A stretch of 64,000 bases of DNA, taken from NCBI GenBank assembly GCA_900660155.1, contig CABFPE010000180.1, positions 9,435-73,434 of the forward strand, read 5' to 3'. A program made the position numbers and the translations under genes. The DNA comes from Hofstenia miamia (lineage: Eukaryota > Xenacoelomorpha > Acoela > Hofsteniidae). Shown here in pieces: positions 33,672 through 46,595 of the stretch. The notes beneath the pieces were generated by a model that saw nothing but the letters and a program-made list of their open reading frames with translations, had not been told where the DNA came from and did no database searches. The first letter of the stretch is position 1; the number at the start of each line of letters is the position of its first letter.

Positions 33672-36235
33672 AGTAGTAAGGGACGGACATGAGTCTGTCT
33701 CATTGGGACACCTATGGCTATTTGCCATGTAGTAATGGACTGATTCTATTGGACGCCATCTAGTGACGAAATAATTTTGACAAAACTAAATTGAACAAAT
33801 TAATTTTTTAGGCAATGTGGTCAGACCAAAATGATAATTTTTTATTTTTAGGATTTAGGCAAACTGATACTTTTGATGACAAATTTCACTTAAGGTGCAT
33901 TTGTTGTAACAATGTATAAACATGCAACACTATGTTTCAAAGAAAATATTTCATAGATCCAAAACCCAAATATTTCAAATGATGTGTTGTTTACATTAGA
34001 GCATGTTTCCAAGCATGTTAATATTGATCAAAAACAAATATGCAAAAGGTAGAAAACAATTTTTTAGCAATTGTGTATAAATTGTACTAACATAAAAGTG
34101 CACACTACACAATGACTCCATGTGATGAAGTTCTTAGGACTTGTTTGTTGTAACAATGCTTAATCATGTAACAAGGAAAATAATTGATAGAAGCAAAACT
34201 CTTTTTCAGGTAATATCCATAATACATGAAATAGACATATATTTTTAAACTTAAACACCATAGTCACATGAAATAGACATACATTTTCAAAAACAAGATA
34301 GAAATGTCCGCCAAAGCCTGTGAAATATACCATTCATAAATCAATAAAAAATTGAAATGTCTGATATACATGACAAAGGCAAGTTCGTTTTCACCAATAT
34401 CCAAAATACAAAATGGAATAAATATTCACCATGCTTAGGTATTACATGTGAAACAAAACGTATTGTATATGAGCTGTTTTTGTGAAGACTGAGTTGTGCA
34501 GAGCTTCACCACATCTAGCAAATTTTCACAGAAGTATAACCATTTATTTCATAGTTGACACAGGAAATCATGATGGCCAAACTTGTTATCCAGATTATTC
34601 AGTACATTGTAAGCTGATGTATCCATAATGGTAATGCATTAATTCGCCCCTCCAAAATTACCATACTTCCATTTTGAATTAGTCTTTCCAAACATGTAAA
34701 TGTTTGTAAATTATTAAGCAAAGTTAGTTAATAGTGGATTATTCACATGCAAAAATACAAGCTCATGGTAATTAGAAGACAAGTTGCGAAGAATTTTGAG
34801 AAGCAAACATCATTTAAGTAAGCTGATGTATCCATAATAGTACTGCATTAATTTACCCATTCAAAATTACTTGTGGACCCAAAACACTGTTTCCTTTCTA
34901 CATGACATTACATCCATAAAAGTAATCATTTATTCATTTGTAAGGTTTCCTTCTGTAAAGCCAATGTTATGAAAATTGCGTTTGTACAAGTTGAATGCTT
35001 TGGATATGATTAGGGAGACAGTCAAAATTTTCTTTTGATGGACGTACTGTAATAATGTATATTTTGCCATCCAACAATAGTTCTTTAATATAGTAAATGT
35101 TTTTGTAAGCATTTCACACAATTTATAAGACATGCGAGATTTCAAATAAGGCATAATGATTGATAAACAACCAACTGCATGCTACAAGTTTTATTAACTT
35201 TGCACGTTTTCACTTTCTTTGATTTATGACTTTGCATGGCTGCATACATTACTGGGGTTTTCTGCTTTGTAACTTTAATACGTAAATACAATGACAAATT
35301 TGGTATTCATAGTTGATGACGATTGAATTACCATTATGGATACATCAGCTTACAATGTACTGAATAATCTGGATAACAAGTTTGGGCGTTGTGATTTCCT
35401 GTGTCAACTACAAAATAAATGGGTGTACTTCTGTGAAAATTTGCTAGATGTGGTGAAGCTCTGCACAACAACTCAGTCTTCACAAAAACAGCTCATGTAC
35501 AATACGTTTTGTTTCACATGTAATGCCTAAACATGGTTTATATTTATTCAGTTTTGTATTTTTTATTGTTTTATCAACGGTATATTTCACATGCTTTGGC
35601 GGATATTTCTATCTTGTTTTTGAAAATGTATGTCTATTTCATGTGACTATGGTGTTTAAGTTTAAAAATATTTTTCCACTTTGTATTTGGATATTACCTG
35701 AAAACGAGTTTTGCTTCTATCAATTATTTTCCTTGTTACATGATTAAGCATTGTTACAACAAACAAGTCCTAAGAACTTCATCACATGGAGTCATTGTGT
35801 AGTGTGCACTTTTATGTTAGTACAATTTATACACAATTGCTAAAAAATTGTTTTTTCTACCTTTTGCATATTTGTTTTTGATCAATATTAACATGCTTGG
35901 AAACACACTCTAATGCAAATAACACATTATTTGAAATATTTAGATTTTGGTTCTATGAAATATTTTCTTTGAAACAGTGTTGCATGTTTAAACATTGTTA
36001 CAACAAATGTACCTTAAGTGAAATTTGTCATCAAAAGTATCAGTTTGCCTAAATTCTAAAAATCAAAAAGTCTCACTTTGGTCTCAACACATTACCTAGA
36101 AAATTAATTTGTTCAATTTAGTTTTGTCAAAAATATTTCGTCACTAAATGGCGTCCAATAGAATCAGTCCATTACTACATGGCAAATAGCCATAGGTGTC
36201 TCAATGAGACGGGCTCATGTCCGTCCCTTACTACT
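33672..36235. mobile_element. Large foldback element with about 0.9-kb inverted arms
   Basis: Inverted arms 33672-34636 and 35328-36235 meet around a central part of about 690 bases. Outer ends read AGTAGTAAGGGACGGAC and its complement. The element is flanked by ATGCAT at 33666-33671 and 36236-36241. The loop carries a further direct copy of the inner arm end (34607-34670 and 34812-34870). No coding sequence is seen, so it is a non-autonomous foldback-type DNA transposon; the superfamily is not clear. The arms are slightly diverged from each other. Confidence 0.8.
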
Positions 36236-36759
36236 ATGCATAATGAAATAGTAAATTACAAATTTTAAAGAACTTGAGCGTAATTAAACATCACTTGATA
36301 TTTTATTGTGTAAAGGTTAGTATCATAATGTTTATTTAAATTGCGTTCATTTCTAGTTTTCTCTTTGCAGGAGATGGTTGTTTCAAATAACCTGCCTACA
36401 AAAGGTATATGTATTTATTTTCATTATATTTCACTTTTACCCTATTAGGGTAATGATGCTGGGAGGGCCTTATTTTGGGAAGAAATTGAAATGTAAACTG
36501 AACATTGCACCACTCTGCTTGCAATCCCTCTACATACACTCGTGGATTACCAGGCATATTTTATTTATTACTAACTTACTATTTAGGTCCGTGGTAACAA
36601 TAGGCCTCCTGGGGAAAGCCAGCCACACTAAATAAATGGCTTAACGCATTTCTAATGGCCACCTCCTGGATGAATGTGGAAGGGCCATCATATTTTAGAA
36701 GAAGATGGAAACTTCAGGTTGAAGATTGCACAATGCTGAACTTCATCACTCAGAGCAGT

Positions 36760-37168
36760 TGTGTACTGTAACCTTTTACATTTAGTACAATTTCTAAAGA
36801 AATTGATGTTTTTACCCATTGCATATTTGCTTTGATCAATATTAATGTGCCTAGAAACACGTTCTAATGCATATAACATATCATTTTTTCATTTTGAAAT
36901 ATTTGGGTTTTACATCTATGAATTATATTCCTTAAAGCACTGTTGAATGCTTAAACATTGTTATAACAAATACGCCCTAAGTGAAACCTGGCGTCAAACT
37001 ATTAGTTTGTGTAAAAACTAAAAATAAAAAAAAGGAAATTTCGTCAAAAACTTAATTGGTTCAATTTAACTTTGTCAAAAAAAACTTCATTTACACATAG
37101 CAAATAGTCACAGGTGTTACGAGCGCTTCAGGGTGTCAATGTAGCGGGGTCTTCCTTCCTTAACTACT

Positions 37169-37170
<2 letters not shown>
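36760..37170. repeat. Degenerate third arm of the foldback family
   Basis: Follows the order of 35840-36235 (ATTGCATATTTGCTTTGATC, AACATTGTTATAACAAAT, CTTCCTTCCTTAACTACTT) at clearly lower identity. It is a remnant of an older member of the same family placed next to the younger one, and supports the element end at ACTACT. Confidence 0.65.
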
Positions 37171-37204
<34 letters not shown>

Positions 37205-37882
37205 TGTATATGAATTCCACTTTATATCTTGTTGTATACCCAAAGTGCGTCAAACCAGGGACTTCTTGTTATAAGAAAATTATTTGCGTGCAAAAATTTT
37301 TAGTTTAGGAGATACAAAATTGTATTATCTCACAATAGTCATGTTTTACATTAGAATAACGTACTGATATTAAGCATCAATAAACCCCGCCTCTAGTAAA
37401 ACACTGAAAACACAGATAATCTGAAACTTTTAGGCATTATCATTTAGAATCTTTTGATATATTACTTTAATAAATCATTCATTAGTGGACCCCATGGGAA
37501 TGGATAAAGAAGAAACTTAAAGAATGGCAATAATATATATCTTTGCATACAGCGGGATTTTTACAAATTTGACTTTTTTTAACATAAAAAAACATTTTCG
37601 AAATACGATTAAAAAATTCTATTAGTAAGTTTGTTATATACCAAGAATATCGAGACTGAAAATCTGGTGATTAAAAATGAAATTGGATTCCCAGTCTGTA
37701 CCATGGAAATCTGGAAGTCTTTTGCAGTCTGGTATATATATATATATATATTAAAATTGAATAGACTTGATAATTTCAAACTGACCAATCTGAAAGAGAA
37801 GGAATTTGATTAGTATTAAAGGAGTATTTACACCATTATAATGACCTAAGTTGAAAAGTACTTCATTAAATATGTTACTCAT

Positions 37883-40800
37883 GAGTAGTGTACATAAAAC
37901 AGGCTTGGTTCCACAAACTGACATTTTGACCTCTGCGATATCGAGGGGGTGTTTGCAAATGTTAATTAGTGAGTCATTCTACTTGACAAATGTTTTGACA
38001 TCTCTGCTAATGGGTTTTCAGTGACGTCAGATATTTTTAAATAATGGATTTCAATTAGTAATGCATTTAATTGATTTACATGTTAGGGCCACTTTTTTGG
38101 CATGACTAATTCCACTTTGATAATATCACATTTGTTTGCATTTACGTCATGTTAATATATACCTTATTATAACAACTCCTTTCGGGATACGTACACATAA
38201 TATTACAAGCTAATTTTCCATAATTTCGAGAAGCTTACAGTATAATCCGGGAAACTTTCAAAATCACACTTGTCAAAAATCATTGTAACACGTTTATCAT
38301 ATCACGAGTTTTTCAACCAATAATTAATTTTCATAATAAATGCGCATGGAATTTTTAGACATTAGTAAAAAACACTTTTTGTCTAGTTTACATGTTAAAA
38401 AACAAAACTAATTTAATACACATGGAAAATATTAAATATAGAAATTAAAACAAAGAGATCGCAATAGTTTTTAATGTAAATAATAATAGTTCGAGAAATT
38501 TTTTTGGAGACATTTTTAAAAATACAGAGTCTAGTATACCGTATTAAAAAACTTTTTCAAATATAAAAACTAGATATTTTAAGTGAGCTTGGTAATGCCC
38601 ACATTTTAAAACAAGACAAAACACGTATATATTCTAAATGTTATAATAACAATGGTAAATTACACTAAAAATCTTGTCTATTGTATTAGCTTATCACCGC
38701 CAACGCTGATGCGAGTTCATATATTATCGCCAACCATCGTCATCATTTTCCCATGCACAGTTTAATTTTCGTCAAGTCTTGTTCATCTGATATGTATCGA
38801 TAACCACACAATGCCACCAATAAATTATATCTAAGCATTTGGTGTAAATGTCACGCATTCGCAAAATTAAATAGGGAATAATTTACACCATGCAAATAAT
38901 AATCAAGATGTTTTATAGACACTCTCTTTTGGCATATTAAATAATTAACAGTGTATTATTACAACACAGAGATTTTGATATTAACACAAAAGAATAATAT
39001 TACGTCCCGTGGATTGTTTTTATCTTCCTTCTCGTTGATTAACATTGGCGTAATTCCACACTGAAGAGAATGCATTGATTTCGAGTTAACCCGCTTTTAT
39101 GTTATAAGAATTCGGAGGGGCAATGTATGCATTTGATTTTCCGCCAACATCCACGCTGAATACATAACGATGTCACGCGAAGCTAAATTACATTTTAAAA
39201 TCATAATTGCAATAAAATGTATAACCTTATTTTGAACAGGTAATTAATGGAGGATTTGCTTTATATGACTGGGTTCATTTCTTCTTCTTATACCAATAGA
39301 ACAACAATAGAATTAAAATGTTTAAAACGATCATCAACGATGACGAACTTTTTTTGTATAGCCGGCGAAACTAAATAAACCTTAGCAAGATATATAATTA
39401 ATTTCTTCTACCGTATTTATTGTATGAGATTTCTTAGCGTTAAAGAGGCATTCTTTCATCAGCTGTTAATGGAAAACTTCTTTTTTCAACCGGGACATCG
39501 TAAAATATCAACAGTCAGCTAAATATTTCCAATAACTTTTATAAATTAAAAATGGTTATACTTTTTGCGCTGGATTTTTCCACATGGAGGCATTATTTTT
39601 TCATTCTAACACGGAGGCGTTCTTCAATCAATAAAGTAGAAAATCATGAAATGACAGGAGGTAGAGCTAGAATATATTCGTTAATTTTCTTATATATTTT
39701 AAACATACGCACGCTTTTATTGTTGTTGGAGTGTTTTTCACATGAGGCTTTACAAAATAAATGATATATGTGCGGGAAGGATTGGAGAGACGGACTTTTT
39801 ATAACAGGCAAACATTCATCATTTGGAGGGTAATTACATTGCATGGAAAACTAAAATTCGCATAAATAAACATTAGATTAATTAAATTATACTGTTTAAA
39901 ATAAATTAGACATAACAGGAGCATTTAGCAAATTCGAATATGGAGAATAGAGGAAACATTAGACGACAAGCAATCAAATATATGAGGAATTAGCTAAACA
40001 CGGATTTAATTTATAACATTGTTGATAAAACTTATGTGGAGAATTTTCACAAAATTCATATCGAATTGGAGGAAACATTGTATGCAGGCAAACAATTATG
40101 TACACATCGTCACAGCTAGAACATTGGAAATATCTAAACGTGAAATTTAATATTTAATTTTTTTAAAAATAAACTACCATATACAAGGACTTTGAACAGA
40201 TACAATGCGGGAGGGGANNNNNNNNNNNNNNNNNNNNNNNNNNNNNNNNNNNNNNNNNNNNNNNNNNNNNNNNNNNNNNNNNNNNNNNNNNNNNNNNNNN
40301 NNNNNNNNNNNNNNNNNNNNNNNNNNNNNNNNNNNNNNNNNNNNNNNNNNNNNNNNNNNNNNNNNNNNNNNNNNNNNNNNNNNNNNNNNNNNNNNNNNNN
40401 NNNNNNNNNNNNNNNNNNNNNNNNNNNNNNNNNNNNNNNNNNNNNNNNNNNNNNNNNNNNNNNNNNNNNNNNNNNNNNNNNNNNNNNNNNNNNNNNNNNN
40501 NNNNNNNNNNNNNNNNNNNNNNNNNNNNNNNNNNNNNNNNNNNNNNNNNNNNNNNNNNNNNNNNNNNNNNNNNNNNNNNNNNNNNNNNNNNNNNNNNNNN
40601 NNNNNNNNNNNNNNNNNNNNNNNNNNNNNNNNNNNNNNNNNNNNNNNNNNNNNNNNNNNNNNNNNNNNNNNNNNNNNNNNNNNNNNNNNNNNNNNNNNNN
40701 NNNNNNNNNNNNNNNNNNNNNNNNNNNNNNNNNNNNNNNNNNNNNNNNNNNNNNNNNNNNNNNNNNNNNNNNNNNNNNNNNNNNNNNNNNNNNNNNNNNN

Positions 40801-41759
40801 NNNNNNNNNNNNNNNNNNNNNNNNNNNNNNNNNNNNNNNNNNNNNNNNNNNNNNNNNNNNNNNNNNNNNNNNNNNNNNNNNNNNNNNNNNNNNNNNNNNN
40901 NNNNNNNNNNNNNNNNNNNNNNNNNNNNNNNNNNNNNNNNNNNNNNNNNNNNNNNNNNNNNNNNNNNNNNNNNNNNNNNNNNNNNNNNNNNNNNNNNNNN
41001 NNNNNNNNNNNNNNNNNNNNNNNNNNNNNNNNNNNNNNNNNNNNNNNNNNNNNNNNNNNNNNNNNNNNNNNNNNNNNNNNNNNNNNNNNNNNNNNNNNNN
41101 NNNNNNNNNNNNNNNNNNNNNNNNNNNNNNNNNNNNNNNNNNNNNNNNNNNNNNNNNNNNNNNNNNNNNNNNNNNNNNNNNNNNNNNNNNNNNNNNNNNN
41201 NNNNNNNNNNNNNNNNNACGAAATTGTGTAGAAGAAGAATAATGGATTTTATCCAAAGAAATGAAGTGAATATATAGATTGACCAGCCAATGGAAATACA
41301 TTTGAATTTATGAAAATTAATTATTGGTTGAAAAACCGTGATACAATAAACGTGTTACAATGATTTTTGACAAGTGCGATTTTGAAAGTTTCCCGGATTA
41401 TACTGTAAGCTTCTCGAAATTATGGAAAATTAGTTTGTAATATTACATGTACGTATCCCGAAAGGGGTTGTTATAATAGGGTATATATTAACATGCCGAA
41501 ATGCAAACAAATGTGATATTATCAAAGTGGAATTAGTCATGCCAAAAAAGTGGCCCTAACATGTAAATCAATTAAATGCATTACTAATTGAAATCCATTA
41601 TTTAAAAATATCTGACGTCACTGAAAACCCATTAGCGGAGATGTCAAAACATTTGTCAAGTAGAATGACTCACTAATTAACATTTGCAAACACCCCCTCG
41701 ATATCGCAGAGGTCAAAATGTCAGTTTGTGGAACCAAGCCTGTTTTATGTACACTACTC
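37883..41759. mobile_element. Foldback-type DNA transposon with about 460-base inverted arms
   Basis: Arms 37883-38340 and about 41305-41759 are inverted copies with few differences. The ends read GAGTAGTGTACATAAAACAG. TCAT lies on both sides (37879-37882 and 41760-41763), a probable target duplication. The interior, about 3 kb, contains 1000 N (40218-41217) and no gene that I can see. A transposase could be hidden only within the gap, which is too short for most complete ones. Confidence 0.75.
40218..41217. other. Assembly gap, 1000 N
   Basis: Exactly 1000 N, probably a fixed-size scaffold gap inside the foldback element. Confidence 1.
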
Positions 41760-41940
41760 TCATGTCATTGTTAGGGACTACCTTTCCTTTACAATTTATT
41801 TTTTCGATTTTTTCATTTTTTATTTGTTTCTTATTTACCACACTATTTATTAAATTTCAGTTAGCATTTTAAAAAGAAAAAACAAATATTCGAATTTATT
41901 GAACCAAAACAAATTATTTATTCGTAATTTTACAAACTTA

Positions 41941-42210
41941 ATTAAAATAGAACTCATAGCTAGCTATTAAACAAACTGTAAATTTCGTCATCTATTTTTT
42001 TCAATATTTTCTTGAAGAGATGTGAATCCACGGTTATGAGGTTTATATGAAATAAACCAAGAAACAATTTCCCTAACATGATTAAAATAGAAGAATGGCT
42101 AACTATGTAACAAATTTGAATTGCACAGTTTAATCAGTGCTCTGCATCTAATAGTTTATCGATATTTCCTTGAAGAGATTTGAACCCACGATCATCGACT
42201 TTCTGAGAAT
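41941..42210 (-). repeat. Tandem duplication of the terminal exon region
   Basis: 41941-42050 and 42081-42210 share ATTAAAATAGAA, TAACAAA and CTTGAAGAGAT, with spacing growing from 140 to 158 bases. Read on the minus strand the downstream copy can code NRGFTSLQENIEK, close to DRGFKSLQGNIDK of the real exon. It lacks a good acceptor, so it is a vestigial extra exon. Confidence 0.7.
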
Positions 42211-42223
42211 TATCTTCCATCAC
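42134..42223 (-). CDS. Ankyrin-TIR gene exon k: C-terminal tail and stop
   Basis: 90 bases, 29 residues plus stop: VMEDNSQKVDDRGFKSLQGN then IDKLLDAEH. It is short, acidic and helical, following the TIR. Acceptor is TTTAG. A partial duplicate of this exon lies just downstream (41941-42050). Confidence 0.75.
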   Translation of the reverse strand: MMEDNSQKVDDRGFKSLQGNIDKLLDAEH

Positions 42224-45091
42224 CTAAATAAAGAGAAATATATTCAAAAATTGCTAATTTCAAAAAAATTAAAACCTTTGAAATTGGTAGACACTTCTTA
42301 CAAAAGAAATGTCTTACAAAGTAAAAAAATTAACACACAGATATAGATTTTGATGTAAGGAAAGCATTGGTGATCTAGAAACACATGAATATGCACAAAA
42401 ATTCATGGATACAAATTTTGACAACTTTGGATAACTATTTGAAACTAACCTTTATAGATATAGAATTTATGAGAATATCTGAAATGGGGCTGCTTTCTGG
42501 TGGCCAAACCGAGGCACCAATACCACTGCTGAAACGAAGAGCAATAATTTTTTTATTCTGACCATTTGCTTTAATAACATGTGAATAACAAGTGCGTGAA
42601 CGTAAGTAGATTGGAGTTAAACAAGCGATGACTATCTAAAAATATAAAATATGAGAATTCAGCAAAATTTAAGTTAAAAATTGTGGTTCTTTCACTGAGT
42701 TGATCATTTTGAACTAAATCTCATGTAAACTAATTGAGATCAATGTAGTACAGTTGCTAAACCCCTTAATTCACTAGCATAGGAATGTAAATACTCTGTC
42801 GCCAACAAACGAATAAGAGTTGGTGAGTAAAATCAAGAGTGAAACAAATTTTGAAGTAACTTTCGGAAGGAATTTTTAACTAACGATTGCTTGGAGCATG
42901 GGTGGAACCGGTCGACAAAAATAGCATCCTAACCCAACCAGCACTTCTTAATTTTCGTGAAGTTTGACCGGCCGGTCGACCTGTGTGGGTTTTAGGCATA
43001 TCAACCTGACCGGTATACAACCGGTGGGAAATATATCCTAACTTCAAAAAGTAATTAGTCCCCAACTGAGCTTTTTAGTGTTTAATATATCAGCACAGAG
43101 ATGAATATATTAAAAAAACAATTAATTGAGTTAATAAAGAAACAGATTGTCGTAAATATGTACAAATTCATTAATATAAATGATTGTTCATTAATTCCTT
43201 GAGAACAATAATTGATTCCACTGCATCGCTTTGTTCTTAAAAAAAACTTAAACCATTTTACCGGTTTAATTATCTCGACTCAACCCAACCCAATCGGCAG
43301 GCCGAACGCAACCGGCTTGGAGTGCTGAAAACCCAAAAATAAATTATCATAAAATATCACATGATATGGAATATATAAACGTTTTAAAAATTACCGGTTT
43401 TGCATATACAATGTAAGTATACATCCTATTTTATAGTTTTAATATGAAATTAAGGTTTAAGAAAATTTCAAAAATAATTAATCTAAACAACTCAATATTT
43501 CGAACAAACGTTCATGGCAGTTTGCAAAGAATTCAAGCATTGAGTTTGTACCTAACAAAATTAGAATTTTAATCCTTTTTTACAAAAACTACATACTTTA
43601 CAGTTACTGATGGCTCCGTCGATCTCTTCGTTGACTTTATCACCACCTCGGAGTTTGAATTTATCCATCCATACACGATATCCATTCTTCAATAACATTT
43701 CGTAGAGAATTAAGACATTTGTTTGGTTGTTCCAGTCATAGGACAAAAAGACATCAGTTTCCTAAATTCAAACCCCTTATTAAAAATTCATATGTAGAAA
43801 TGGACATTTTAAGAGACGAAGACCATATGGACATGTTCAAATAATAAGTGATTACATTATAATGTAAGCGGTTCAATTAAAAGGATTAATGAGGTCAGCG
43901 CATTTCAGCATGCGTGCAAACTTCTGCAAAACCCTAATGGATTAAAGCAAGCAGTAAGAAATTTCAATTTGAATAGCATTAAATTCATCAGTATTTATAT
44001 ACTTACAACAAGCGATTTCTAAGAAAATGGTTTACAATTTGATGACAAAATCAGTCTAAAATTAACAAATGGAATAAGTGCTGCTAAGAGCATTATTGAG
44101 TGTTAATTTCAAACAAAATGCCCTTAAAACCAATAGATCTCCAACAAAACATAGGCTTTGCATTCTCCAAGACATCGAAAAGACTAGTGCAACTTTAAAA
44201 AATATTAGTGGAAGCTAACCAAACTTTCCAAGCATCAAAACATTTGAAAAGGAATTCTCGTAGCTCCAGGAAGCATCATTTATTCAGGTAGTAGTTTCCT
44301 GGTGGATATAATAACTAAGGGATTAATATAAATTGTGTTATCTCCAATATAAAAGTACAGTTTTTGTACACAACATCATTTTTGCACTCAACTATATTTA
44401 CAAACCAATTACGCACTCCTAAACTTTTGAAATAAAGCCAACAGGATATGTAAATGCATTCAACGCTAGTATAAAACTATGATGCTAAAAATGGCATTCT
44501 AACAAAATAGGGAATCTCAAATTGTTATTGAAGTTTGATTGAATTATTTTTAATTTTACATTTCTATGATTCAATGTGTCAAAACAAGATTAACTGAAAT
44601 TGAAGATAACTTATTAAAGATGAAGAAAACGAGGTGCTTGACTCTGAATAAGACATTTCAGCCATCCATTTATCTGGAACAAAGTTACAAATTGTTTTGA
44701 TTAAACTAGAATAAGGTAAGAACACCAAACCTATAAAAAAGTAAAATTTAGGTTATAAAATCGATTTTGACCATATAATTTCTTTAAAACACCGAGAAAA
44801 TTGAATTAATTTTTACTCTAGGGAATGGAAAATAAATAAATATAACGAGTAAAGTGTTGGTGATAGAAAATATTGAAATATACCTGATTTCCTGTTTCAC
44901 TTATGGATAGCCGTCGAAGGGAATCAGCAACATCGCCCGCAGCACTTCCTTGATTCCTCGAAGCTAGTATTTTCTAAAAAATAGCGACATAAAATAAATT
45001 TAAGAAATAGCATTGTCATTATTCTAATGACAATATTCAGGCTTTCAGTGAAACTGTATTACATTTATATATTTGTGTCGATGACTGCTAT

Positions 45092-45129
<38 letters not shown>

Positions 45130-46561
45130 TAAATATATAAATGGTCTTTAGCAACGCAAAAAAACTATTTCTATAAAATACACTACGTGTACTCCTTAAT
45201 GTACTTATTGCACAGCAGGACAATTTATATTCCATGTGTATTGAAAAAATACTAGGGTTTATGATCAAATTAGGGGCCTGCAATTACTCGAACTCGACTC
45301 GAGGTCGCAAAACTCAACTCGACATTTCGAGTAGTCGAAACCAACTCGATTATTAGTTGAATGGCATCTTTATTTCCCGAATTTTTCCATGAAATGTGGA
45401 GACAACGAGGTTATATCTCTTATTTAGTTTAAAATGTAGTATTTCTTTTGTACATTTATATAAAGTTGTTCAACATGTAGCAGCTATATATTGTATAGTA
45501 ATATAAGAGTAAAATTTAATTTTAACTCGACTCGAAGCCAAAAAAATTCAACTCGCAGGGCCTAGTTCAACTATGTTTTAGCACCATAATAATGTTCATT
45601 TAAACTAAGACTGGCAATAAAACTTTGCATATGAAGATAACAACATTACATTGAGGTGATTGGCACAATAATTCGCTGAGTACTTTCAAATTATCAATAC
45701 ACTGACAGACCCTAAAAACTATCCTCTTACAATATGCTAATGCAAGTTACTGTAACTTTAGCAATAAGATGGAAACAACCATTGAAATCCAAAATTATTA
45801 ATTTATTAAACTATTTCCGATGCTGATACATGTGGTGAAATACATAGTTCAATTCAATGATAAAGAAACTTGATATAGTGGATTCTAGATACAGCGACAA
45901 AATGTAGCAAATGATTGATTTGCTGAAAGTATTTAAGTTAAGGATAGAGAATTAAATTTCCTTCAATAGAGTGAAACAATAGAAATCTCGAATCATTTCA
46001 TTGTGATAAATTTCCAACTGGGAACTACGAGTAGAAGCGCGCAGATGATAATTGTTGCTAAGCAACGACAGGAAGCCGTGATCAATGCTTAAATTTTACA
46101 TCTTTCTAAAGTAAACACTGAAGTGCAGTGGAATAAAAAATATCAAGGAACTGTGATTGTGGCAATTAGACAGAATGAAATGTCGAATTAGGTTGGAAAT
46201 TGATTCACCATGTGAGATGATATACTTACATATTCCACTATTTTTTATGCTTTTTTAAAAAATATAAATACATCTCATTTGGACATTAACCATAATAAGT
46301 ACATCGAGTCCTGCATTGTATAGAGCGCAAATAAATTTTCACCATGTCTTGGGATGATCCCCAATAAACAACCGATTGTACAAGGAGTCCGTAATATGCA
46401 TAGAAAATATCAAATTATGTCGATATGATGCTCACAAACTCTTGGTTATTAATGCAACATTCTTTATTGTACACACTAAATATCAAAAGTAGCTTAAACT
46501 GTAATTTCCAGCGACTATTAGAGCAGAAGATTGATATATATATATTATATTTTCTAATACT

Positions 46562-46595
<34 letters not shown>

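Noticed and set aside
40174-41301. Long open frames across the 1000-N gap
   Set aside because: They exist only because N codons are read as open; no real sequence supports them.
43880-44700. Possible extra exons of the ankyrin-TIR gene near 43900 and 44640
   Set aside because: Acceptor-like sites exist, but in phase 0 the frames meet stops before a donor; exons h and i join well without them.
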